A stretch of 64,000 nt of DNA, from positions 62,001 to 126,000 of the forward strand of contig JAKSDK010001806.1 of the NCBI GenBank assembly GCA_022360095.1, given 5' to 3'. Of this stretch, positions 1 to 8,300 are shown piece by piece. Numbering within the stretch: the first letter of the stretch is position 1; each line of letters starts with the position of its first letter. The translations under genes and the position numbers were made by a program. The notes under the pieces were generated by a model that was not told the origin of the DNA, searched no databases, and saw only the letters and a list, made by a program, of their open reading frames with translations. The stretch comes from Phycisphaerales bacterium. GTDB lineage: Bacteria; Planctomycetota; Phycisphaerae; UBA1845; UTPLA1.

Positions 1-61
1 TCGTCATGGCGTGCTCTGTTCTTCAATCCGTGCTTCCAATGTGGACCGGTCTGGTCACAGT

Positions 62-814
62 TCATGATGCACTCTGCCGTTGGAATTGCATGTTGAAACT
101 GTCGCCCGGTCTGATGTCCATTCCCGGCCAGACATCCCACAGTCCTTTCGGTAGGGTTGTTGGCGTCGGAACGGCGACGACATTCCACGTCACCAGCTTG
201 AGCAACTCGGGAATGCCACCCGCCGATTCGTCGTTGCTGCCGGCCTGCATCAGTTCCCAGTAGACGATGTAATTCGGACCGACACAGACAACGGCCCCTT
301 GGAGCGACTCGATCTGCCGGATTTTTCCGACGGTACCGGCAACCTGCTTTCGAAACTCGGCGGGCGTCACGCCGTCGGGCGAACCGGCGACCAGATGGTT
401 GACCGAACCGTTCATCCAGTCCGCCGGGCGATCCACGAGGTAGTACGGTTGGTTCTCTTCCATCGTGCCTTCAAAGAAGAGCGGGAAGTCCGCGCGACTT
501 TGTTTTGTGTAAACAGCACCGTGTGTCAGCGTGTACGCGCGGACCGCCAGCGTCTTGAAACCGTCGTGGTAAGTTTGCTGAGAATTCCAGAACAGAATCG
601 CCGTCTCGTCAGGAACCGTGGGCGGCTTGCCCGTCATCCCTCCGGGAATCGTGGGAATGTACACGTCGAGACCAATTTTGGTCTGCATTTCGACTGTGGC
701 TGGGACGAAGACGGTTGAAAGCCGTTCAAAGAATTCCGGCTCGGCGAGGGCCGGTGATCGAAAACCGCGCCAGACGCGAACCGCATCAGGTGGTGAAAGC
801 TTCTGGTTCGTCAT
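62..814 (-). CDS. Conserved-looking hypothetical protein, last gene of four-gene operon
   Basis: This 250-residue protein is not recognised. It has no signal peptide and no membrane segment, so it is probably cytoplasmic. The middle (about residues 45-105) is rich in aromatic residues and reads like a compact alpha/beta domain, with a DETAILFW strand followed by a YHDGFKTLAVRAY helix. The C-terminal half carries several Trp and Pro residues. The start is supported by a GGAAAGGG-type ribosome binding site a few bases upstream. The gene begins 51 bases after the UDG-like gene on the same strand, so it is very likely co-transcribed as the final member of the operon. No function is proposed; its only clue is the company of two N-glycosidase-fold proteins. 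Confidence 0.7.
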   Translation of the reverse strand: MTNQKLSPPDAVRVWRGFRSPALAEPEFFERLSTVFVPATVEMQTKIGLDVYIPTIPGGMTGKPPTVPDETAILFWNSQQTYHDGFKTLAVRAYTLTHGAVYTKQSRADFPLFFEGTMEENQPYYLVDRPADWMNGSVNHLVAGSPDGVTPAEFRKQVAGTVGKIRQIESLQGAVVCVGPNYIVYWELMQAGSNDESAGGIPELLKLVTWNVVAVPTPTTLPKGLWDVWPGMDIRPGDSFNMQFQRQSAS

Positions 815-865
815 GCTGCGCCCTTTCCATTCATGTGACGAGCAATCGTTCGAAACCGATGTCGT

Positions 866-2566
866 TCATCCATCCCCCGATTGTCCGGCCGCCACGATGG
901 CGTCGGCGACCTTTTCAAGATACGCCGCAGGCGGGGGTTCGATCTCCGTTTTCTCATACGGGCAGCCCAGCGGAAATGACCAATGCCTGTTCACGCAAAA
1001 TTGACAGGAGCCTTCAGTACGAGTGAGAAAGCCGGACTTGCCATCAGCAGGAGCCGTGTAGCTGAGCGTTCCATTGTCGTACAAGTCCTCGAGAACTTTG
1101 GCCATGTCCTTGTGCGGGTTGTAATATGTGCGCAGCAATGTCGGCAGCGCATCTGTGTACGTGTTTTCCAGCGTGCTGAAGACGCCTGCCGCATCGCTGT
1201 CAATGCGAATCGCGAGGTATTCCCCCTTTGACGGCGGCTCGACGACTTTCAGGCGTGGATCGGTTTTCAGAAATTTTGCGCATGCCGGATACGCTTTTTG
1301 CACATCATGCCATGCTTCTCCACTCATCCGGAACTGCGGCATGAAGTTGGTTTTGTAGGAGAAGTGCGGCGTGGCGACGAGACGCGTGGACACGCTGTAT
1401 TTGAGCCCGTCGATGGTCGTCTCGAATTCGAATCGGCAGGGGCGTTCCGGATCGGTGGTCTCGTGCAGCAGCGTGAAAGCCCCGTCGACGGGATGCCGTG
1501 AAACCGGCGGGTCGCGCTTGATGAGCGCGCCGAACGCGTCGTTAAACATGTTCCAGGAAGCCTCGCCAACCAGATACAGTACGGCCGGCCGCGTTTGGAC
1601 AAACTGTTTCATGGCCCACGCGTTCTTCCGCACGCAGTTGTCGATGACGGCCAACTCGCTCTTCTCGCCGCCGAGGAATGATGGTTTCCAATGAGGCGAC
1701 GCACAGGCCACCATATCGAGTTGGCAGACGTCTTCACCGATCCGCAGGTTTGCATCAGCGTGCCCTCTGCCGCGGAGCAGTTCCTGAAATCGGTCCAGAG
1801 TCGGGACGAATTGTTCGTAGTAGCCGATCTGCTGTTGATACACCTCAACCGCCTCGCCGGCCGGAACATCCAACCGCGCCGCCAGCACGTCTCCGGCTGC
1901 GAACCGATTGCCCGGCGGATAGTGGTCGAACAGCAAAACGTACCGCGGCTCGTTCAACTTCCATTGGACCGGGATCTTCGTCGTTTTTGCGTCTCCATCA
2001 TATTTCACCTCGATATCAAAGCTCGGCGCATCACTGGACCGTTGCGCGCCGACAACGATGCCCGTTTTGGACGCGGTCACCTTTCCTTCATTCAGCAGAT
2101 ACCGTTTGACAAAGTCGAGTTGAAACCTTTCCTGATAAACGGAACGATAGCGGTAGTAGTAAGCGTACTTGGTCCATGCATCGGTGGCGTTTTCGCTGGT
2201 GAAGTTCGGATAGCACCAGCTGGCTCCGGTCGTGCCCGGGGCAAAAGCGGTCAGGTTCGGATTGATGCCGATGGTCATGATCGGCGCTTTGCGACAGCCG
2301 TCCATAATTTCGGGATTCGGAAACGCCTGCGAACGAGTTGCGCCCTTGACCCACACGTACGAACGCGGATTGCCGGTCGGTTGCACGGTCTGCGGCGTAT
2401 TCGAATCGAAATCATACGCTGGAAAAGGGCCGTACGGCTGCTGAGTTGCATCTTCGGGCCAGAAAAAGCTGCAGCTGCCGCAGGGGCGCACGTTGTAAAC
2501 GAGGTCGATTTCAAGCGGGTCGCCGGTCGTTTTCGGTTTTCTTCGCGGCGGGTTATAGGCGGTCAT
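866..2566 (-). CDS. Large protein with iron-sulfur uracil-DNA-glycosylase-like motifs
   Basis: The protein has 566 residues from the ATG at 2566. That start avoids overlap with the upstream gene and has a GAAAGGG site in front; the frame stays open to 2749. Visible motifs resemble the UDG superfamily: IGINPN at residues 99-104 (compare GINPGL of Mug), a helix then RPAVLYLVGEAS at 326-337 (compare the rPkvIialG strand) and TPHFS at 399-403 (compare the HPS loop). C29-x2-C32, C288 and C311 fall where family 4/5 UDGs hold their 4Fe-4S ligands. A long insert (about 110-270) and a C-terminal extension with C521-x2-C524 and C535 are unusual. Family membership is inferred from motifs; the acidic or Asn catalytic residue of motif A cannot be assigned with certainty, so activity on DNA is unproven. 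Confidence 0.6.
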   Translation of the reverse strand: MTAYNPPRRKPKTTGDPLEIDLVYNVRPCGSCSFFWPEDATQQPYGPFPAYDFDSNTPQTVQPTGNPRSYVWVKGATRSQAFPNPEIMDGCRKAPIMTIGINPNLTAFAPGTTGASWCYPNFTSENATDAWTKYAYYYRYRSVYQERFQLDFVKRYLLNEGKVTASKTGIVVGAQRSSDAPSFDIEVKYDGDAKTTKIPVQWKLNEPRYVLLFDHYPPGNRFAAGDVLAARLDVPAGEAVEVYQQQIGYYEQFVPTLDRFQELLRGRGHADANLRIGEDVCQLDMVACASPHWKPSFLGGEKSELAVIDNCVRKNAWAMKQFVQTRPAVLYLVGEASWNMFNDAFGALIKRDPPVSRHPVDGAFTLLHETTDPERPCRFEFETTIDGLKYSVSTRLVATPHFSYKTNFMPQFRMSGEAWHDVQKAYPACAKFLKTDPRLKVVEPPSKGEYLAIRIDSDAAGVFSTLENTYTDALPTLLRTYYNPHKDMAKVLEDLYDNGTLSYTAPADGKSGFLTRTEGSCQFCVNRHWSFPLGCPYEKTEIEPPPAAYLEKVADAIVAAGQSGDG

Positions 2567-2658
2567 CGCGTATGCCCTTTCTAATCGATTTGGCGATAAC
2601 GCGTATAGCGGTGTTCGCCAGCGGCTGAACGCGTTTCTGCGATTTTCGTCCGCGTCTC

Positions 2659-3753
2659 CTATTTCGAACCAGCGACCGTGGCCCACGTCGTCAATGCGCC
2701 GTTGAAGCTGGTGTAAAGACCGAATGTTTCGTAAATCAGCGACGACCATCCTTGACGGACCTCGCTCGAAAGCTCGCTGCCGCCGGGGGTCTGGCTTGGA
2801 ACGACCGTGTCGGAGATGTTCCGCACGAACGCGTAGTCCACGCCCAGTTGGCCGGCTTCATGTGCGATGACGGCATCGTCCATTTCCAGAACGACGTACT
2901 CGGAGGCCGCGGAACCCGACGCGATGTAGTAAAAATCCGTCGTCAGCAACGGTTTGCCCTTGAACGGGAGCGCTTTCGGCGCGTGCAGTTCATCGGGCGA
3001 AAGGGGTTTGTTCAACAGGTCGTTCAGCGTGATCTTGGACGATCCGTCGACGGTCGAATGCAGCTTGTAGAGCAGAAAGTTGAGTTCTTCGTGGGTCACG
3101 ACGTTGCTCATGACGAAGAACAACTCTTTTTGCGTGTCGGCGAGCAGCTTTTCGGGCGGAAACCAGTTTTCGCACGTGAACGACTGGTTGTTGTAGTCGA
3201 CGTGCGTATTCTCCGGTTTTTTCAGCTCGATGTGCGCCGAGTTGGTAATCGCGACATCCCCCAACGACTCGTTGACACTCGATCCCCCCGCGGTGCCAAT
3301 CGAATAGAGCCGATCCGGTTGGGCATCCTCGACGATGCACCTCACCATGTCGGTCAAACCCGTAATCCACGGCGGATGTGCCAGATGCGCTCCGGCCTTG
3401 AACAGCAGCACCCGTGAGTCGCCAATCTTGACGAGTTGGTAATACCCCCAAAGCTGAGAGAACGTCGAATGCGGCGCTCCGCGTTTGTACAAATGCCAGT
3501 TTTTCCGCCACTCTTTCGCCCACTGGCTCCGCGTCGTGTCACTGTTCAGGAAGACATGGTCGAACGCCGACCATTCGGCCGACGTCCACGTGATGATGAC
3601 GATCTCGGCCTTCGGCAGTTTGGCCTGTGGTCCCGCATACTTAATGGGGAGGTGTTCGGGAGCCTGTTGTCCAATGCGTCCCCAGTCGATGACGGGCAGC
3701 GGTTGAAGCGGGCCGTGCGCCGGCTCGTCGACAGCGTCGGTAAATCGAGACAT
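2659..3753 (-). CDS. Nucleoside phosphorylase / MTA-SAH nucleosidase-fold protein
   Basis: The protein has 364 residues from the ATG at 3753, which has a perfect AGGAGG nine bases upstream; an in-frame ATG further up (3804) lacks one. The order of motifs is that of the PNP_UDP_1 superfamily: a first strand AEIVIITWTSAEWSAF (about 49-64), SIGTAGG (151-157) followed by LGDV (164-167), EMDDAVIA (290-297) in the place of the usual MExAA motif, and RNISD (311-315) ending in the conserved acid. Members cleave or phosphorolyse the N-glycosidic bond of nucleosides. The protein is longer than a housekeeping MTAN (about 230 residues), with an N-terminal extension of about 48 residues and an insert around 180-270. 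It lies between the propeller gene and the UDG-like gene on the same strand. The fold assignment is fairly firm; substrate and activity are unknown. Confidence 0.7.
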   Translation of the reverse strand: MSRFTDAVDEPAHGPLQPLPVIDWGRIGQQAPEHLPIKYAGPQAKLPKAEIVIITWTSAEWSAFDHVFLNSDTTRSQWAKEWRKNWHLYKRGAPHSTFSQLWGYYQLVKIGDSRVLLFKAGAHLAHPPWITGLTDMVRCIVEDAQPDRLYSIGTAGGSSVNESLGDVAITNSAHIELKKPENTHVDYNNQSFTCENWFPPEKLLADTQKELFFVMSNVVTHEELNFLLYKLHSTVDGSSKITLNDLLNKPLSPDELHAPKALPFKGKPLLTTDFYYIASGSAASEYVVLEMDDAVIAHEAGQLGVDYAFVRNISDTVVPSQTPGGSELSSEVRQGWSSLIYETFGLYTSFNGALTTWATVAGSK

Positions 3754-3762
3754 CTCAGCAAT

Positions 3763-3768
3763 CCTCCT
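3763..3768 (-). promoter_or_regulatory. Shine-Dalgarno AGGAGG deciding the start at 3753
   Basis: On the minus strand this reads AGGAGG, nine bases before the ATG at 3753-3751. It argues for the shorter start of the nucleosidase-fold gene over the in-frame ATG at 3804. Confidence 0.75.
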
Positions 3769-3840
3769 CAAAATGGCCGACGGAGGCGGGCGCAGTTCGA
3801 TCACACGATGAGGAAACGACTCAGCCCTGGCCCGCCAGGG

Positions 3841-4755
3841 TTAAGAAGCACCTGCGTAAAGCAGGACAAAGTTCTTGGCACCGACGGTGAATGGACATAG
3901 CAGCGAGGCATTGGCGATGGAGTTCGAATTTGCTTCCACCGTCCATCCCAGGCAGTTGCCGTAGAAGCGGTTGTACGTCATCTCACCGTTGGACCGGTAC
4001 GTGACGAAGTACGGGTCACCCCTGGCGTTCGAAAACGTCGAAACTGCATGCAGTCCTGCCATCTGCGCAGGCACGTCGATGTCCAGTACGGGATGCGAGC
4101 CTTCGTTCGCGTTGTCCATAAAGTGATCGATGTTGACCTTTTCGTGCTTGAGGTTGGTCTTGATGAAAAATATCTCACCACCAAACTCAAAGAACGCGAA
4201 CCGCGTCCACCCCTGAGCCCAAAGGTCCGTCCACGTCTTCGCTGCATACATTGGCCCGCCGGCTGGCACACTGAGCTGGTAACGGGCGACGTGGCCGTTT
4301 TCGATGTCATAGGCCACGAAGTACATGCCGTATCGGTAAGCAAACGGGTGTACCGTTGAAAATCCGGTGCCGATGGGCGCTTTGTAGGACACCGGTTTCA
4401 GACTCAGGTCGGCGCCAACTTCAACGAATTCGCCATACTCGGACGCAGGATCATAAGTCAGGAACCACGGCTGCCGGGCAACATGAAACGGTTCGACAAT
4501 CGCCGAACCGGAAGGGAGCGCGTCGCTCCCGATTTCTTTCATGAAGGTGCCTGAGGCCTCGTCGTAGGCCTCAAAGACAGTCGCCTTCCCCGTGCTCTTT
4601 TCATATCCGAGGACGTAGGTTGACTTGCCATGTTCAAAAGCGGCGAGACTCGTCAAATTCGAAGGAAGTGATCCAATCTTGGAATCGTCAACTTGCTTGA
4701 CATCCAACTTATTCGCTGCGGAAGACGGTGCGACGGAAAACAATGCCTGGCCCAT
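3841..4755 (-). CDS. Beta-propeller-like repeat protein, first gene of operon
   Basis: The protein has 304 residues from the ATG at 4755, which has GGAG eight bases upstream; an earlier in-frame ATG at 4803 lacks this. It is built of about six repeats of 40-50 residues, each with a hydrophobic-aromatic strand and a Tyr-rich second strand, for example STYVLGYEKSTGKA, PWFLTYDPASEYG, GMYFVAYDIENGHVARY, GEIFFIKTN, PYFVTYRSNGEMTY and KNFVLLYAG. The pattern resembles six- or seven-bladed propellers of lectin or sensor type. There is no signal peptide, so it probably works inside the cell, perhaps as a ligand sensor or scaffold for the enzymes encoded downstream. The repeat structure is visible in the sequence; the role is inference. 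Confidence 0.6.
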   Translation of the reverse strand: MGQALFSVAPSSAANKLDVKQVDDSKIGSLPSNLTSLAAFEHGKSTYVLGYEKSTGKATVFEAYDEASGTFMKEIGSDALPSGSAIVEPFHVARQPWFLTYDPASEYGEFVEVGADLSLKPVSYKAPIGTGFSTVHPFAYRYGMYFVAYDIENGHVARYQLSVPAGGPMYAAKTWTDLWAQGWTRFAFFEFGGEIFFIKTNLKHEKVNIDHFMDNANEGSHPVLDIDVPAQMAGLHAVSTFSNARGDPYFVTYRSNGEMTYNRFYGNCLGWTVEANSNSIANASLLCPFTVGAKNFVLLYAGAS

Positions 4756-5372
4756 GATCAGTTCTCCATGCGGTACTTCGCTGTGGTGTGTGTCGGTTAT
4801 CACCTCAACTTGATGCTGCGAACGTGTATGTGTATGGGGGCGAGCAGATAGGATGTACGTGAGTGAATGATCCGGCCCACGTGCCGACTAATACTCGCCC
4901 GTAATAAATTACAGAACCAGAGCCAATCGGAACTTACTTAATACTTTATCCACGTACGAAGCCCTTGTCAATAGATGGTGATCTTTCAAGGTGATCACTC
5001 TGCAGTCGCGGGTCCGGAGTATCTGGATTACCCGCTCGTAGAAGGCGCGGCGCGCCGGTCGAGAAATTTCAACCGCGTCTACACCATACAACTACGCCGG
5101 TCTTATCCGTGATTGAGCAGGCCGACTGAGAATGTTGTACGTGCGTCTAGGACTTGTTAACGCCATTCTAGGCGCGGAATAAGAACTTTGTGGCTCTTGT
5201 GTGTGCCAGCGTCTAACGATGTGAAAGAGCGACGTTGACCAAGAACGGCGTATTACGCGCATGTGTGAGGGCGCTGCTGACCAGTGAGATCTCCTGGAGT
5301 TTGCCGGAATTGAGAACGGGCGTGAACGTCGGTCGACGTTCACGCCCGTTTGTTCTTGATTCAGGTTACGAT
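4756..5372. other. Intergenic region with one strong hairpin
   Basis: The stretch lies between the start of the four-gene operon and the 3' end of the M64 gene, both on the minus strand, so the operon promoter should be here. No convincing -35/-10 pair was found. The only clear structure is the 16-bp perfect palindrome at 5315-5350. A 60-codon open stretch on the minus strand (4909-5091) has a protein-like composition but no recognisable homology and no ribosome binding site. Confidence 0.5.
5315..5350 (-). terminator. Perfect 16-bp hairpin downstream of the M64 gene
   Basis: Two 16-base arms (5315-5330 and 5335-5350) are exact reverse complements around a 4-base loop. The hairpin lies 22 bases after the stop of the giant minus-strand gene ending at 5373, the right place for a transcript end. 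The U-tract is poor on the minus strand, while the plus strand reads TTTGTTCTT after the stem. It may be a terminator or an mRNA-stabilising structure. Confidence 0.6.
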
Positions 5373-8300
5373 TTAGGGAGTCGCAGCCGGGAGTTGAATC
5401 GCCTGCCACTCAATGTAGCTGGGCTGTCCCCATCGCATGCGCTGGATCTGCATGTTGTTCGAGGAGGTCAGCACGCTCGTGGAAAAGGCTCTCGGGTAGG
5501 CCGTACCGGTGCCATTGCACGTCATGCTGTGGAAAATCAGCGTGCGGGATGGATCCACTGGCGTCAGCGTTGCATTGGCTGTCGCCCAACTGCTATTGCC
5601 GGCATTGTCGATCTGTCCTCGTTGAGCGGACGCGCCTGTTCCGAAATCAATCACGGAATATTCAACTGTCCTTGTACCGCTGCTTCCTGTGTGTTGATAG
5701 AACTCAACCGAATCGCCGCCCACGAGCCGACCGGCGACGGCTGAGTAGGCCAGGCCGTTTTGCGTTGACCGCGACTGGAACAGCAGAATCGATGAGGCGG
5801 GATTCACCGCATTGATCGAGGCTGACGCCGCGTTGTTTTCCCGTGGCGCGCTGAAGCTGATTGTCCCATGCTGCACGCTATCGACCTTGTTAGGATCGAA
5901 GTCCACAACAGTCCAGTTGTAATTGACAGACGAGCTACCCGAATCGGCTCGTTGGATCCGTACGGTGGTTGCGGTTTCGACGTTGGCCGTCAGCAACGCC
6001 TCGTTGTATGTGCTGCGGCTGCTCGAATTTGAATCCGCGGAGACGAAGGCAATCGCATTGCCGGGATCCACGGTGCCACCAATGCCGCTCGCGACGCTGC
6101 CCTGACCGCTCGTGAATGTGCCAGTGCCATGGTAAGCGGTGAACTCGTTCCCGACGCATTCGACCACTTGCCAGCTTACCCACGTGGAGTTGCTGGAATT
6201 TTGGCGTTGGATGCGAACGGTGTCGCTGTCCAGCAGGTATCCACGGACCATCGTGCGATTGGCATTGATATTGCTATTTGCATAACCTGTTCCATAACTG
6301 ATCAACGCGAAGGCATGGCTTGAGTCCACTGTATTAATGGGAATGTCCAATGTTGATCCCACGACTTCAGCCCGTCCTGATTGCACGCGATACCCGGCCG
6401 CCGCATTCGGGTCGGACGGTGTGACAGCGATCTCGTTGCTGTATGTGCTTTCGTTACCGGAATTATCGAGAGCCGTGACGACATAATAGTATGTCGATCC
6501 ATTGACCAATCCGCCGTCCGCGTAGGTCGTGGCATCATCGTTGTCGACATTCACATAGGGGCCCCCGCTGCTTGTGCTGCGGTAGATGCCATATTCCGCA
6601 AGGTCCGGCTCCGTATTGGCATCCCATTGGAGGTCCGCTCCGCCGTTGGTCGCCGTGCCCGTTAAGTTGGACGGCGCGGCGGGCGCGACGGTATCGACCG
6701 CCACGGCGGACACCTCGGTGCTGTAAGGGCTCTCTTCCTGTGTATTGCCATTGATGGAAACAACGACGTAGTAGTACGGCGTGCCGAGTACGACATTGGT
6801 ATCGACGTGCGGCGGATCGTAGACCTGTGCGATGCCGGTGTACGGACCACCGGATGTGGTTGCGCGATACACGCCGTAACCAATCAACTCGGGATGGGAA
6901 ACCGGATTCCAATTGACCGTGATTTGATTCTGGCCGCCGGTTGCGACGACGCCTTGTGGCTGAGGCATCGGCAAGAACGGCCTGCCCGTGGCTTCGTTGC
7001 TGTATCCGCTTTCTCGTGACAGGTTGTCTACTGCCGTGACGACGTAGTAGTACCGTGTGCCGTTGACGCCGGTGTCGTCCTCGTATTCACTGAGGACGTC
7101 GCCTCCGATGAATGCATAGGGACCGCCAGTTGTCGTGCTGCGGTACACGTTGTAACTGACGACGCTGGGCTGAGTCGAATCATCCCAATCGAGAAAGACA
7201 TACTCGTCGCCTTCGAATGTCACTTGGAGATTCGTGGGTGGAAGTGGTTCGGGCGAAGTGGACGGCGTCGCTGAGACCTCGGCACTGTATTCACTCAAGT
7301 TGTTGGCATTGTCTTCCGCCTGGACGACGAAATAGTAAGTCACGCCATTGGTGAGACCACCAACAAGCCATTCCGTGACATCGTCGCTGTCGACCTCGTC
7401 GTAGGGCCCCCCTTGAGTGTCTGAAACATAGATGAAGTAGCTGCTAAAGTCCGGCTCGGTGTTGGCGTCCCAAGTCAGATAAACCGACGAATCGAGGGCC
7501 GTGGCTTCCAAGCCTGTCGGAGCGGCCGGCGGGGTCATATCCTGCGGACGAGCCTGCACCTGTGAACTGTACAGGCTTTCCTGGCCAAGATTGTCGTAAG
7601 CCGTGACCACGTAGTAGTACAGTGTGCCGTTGGTTACAGTCGTGTCCACGAACGCGCTTGCAAGCGCGTCGTCCACTTCGTCATACGGACCGCCCGATGT
7701 GGTCGAACGGTAGATCAGGTATCCAATGACGTCGGGGTCCGTCGAGTCATCCCAATCCAGCGACACTTGGAATTCACCGGGCGTCGCGGTCAAGCCGGTC
7801 GGCGGTGGCGGGTTGTCGGATGGTGTGACGAATACACCGGAACTGAAATCGCTCTCGTTGCCAACGAGGTCAAGCGTTGTCACTTGATAGAAATATTGCA
7901 CGCCGTTGGTCAGTCCGGTATCCAGAAATTCAGGATCTTCGGTCGTTCCGACAAGTGTATAGGGAGGCGTCGTCGTGAGACTGCGATAGACGTTGTATTC
8001 AAGCACATCCGGCTCATTGACGGCTTCCCAGAAGAGCGACGCCGTTTGGTCTCCAGGAATGCCCACAACGTTGTCCGGTTCTGACGGCGGATTGTCATCG
8101 AACGGGGTGGCTGCCGCCTCGGCACTAAATGGTCCCAGGGCCCCCGAGAGATCCTCTGCCGCAATCACGAAGTAATAAGTCACTCCATTGGTCAGTCCGC
8201 CGACGGCCCAACTGGTCACATCATCGTTGTCAATTTCCTCGTATGGTCCGCCACTCGTTTCCGAATAGTAAATGAAGTAACTTTGGATGTCAGATTCCGG

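Noticed and set aside
4909-5091. 60-codon open frame on the minus strand
   Set aside because: Protein-like composition but no ribosome binding site, no recognised family and too short to separate from chance.
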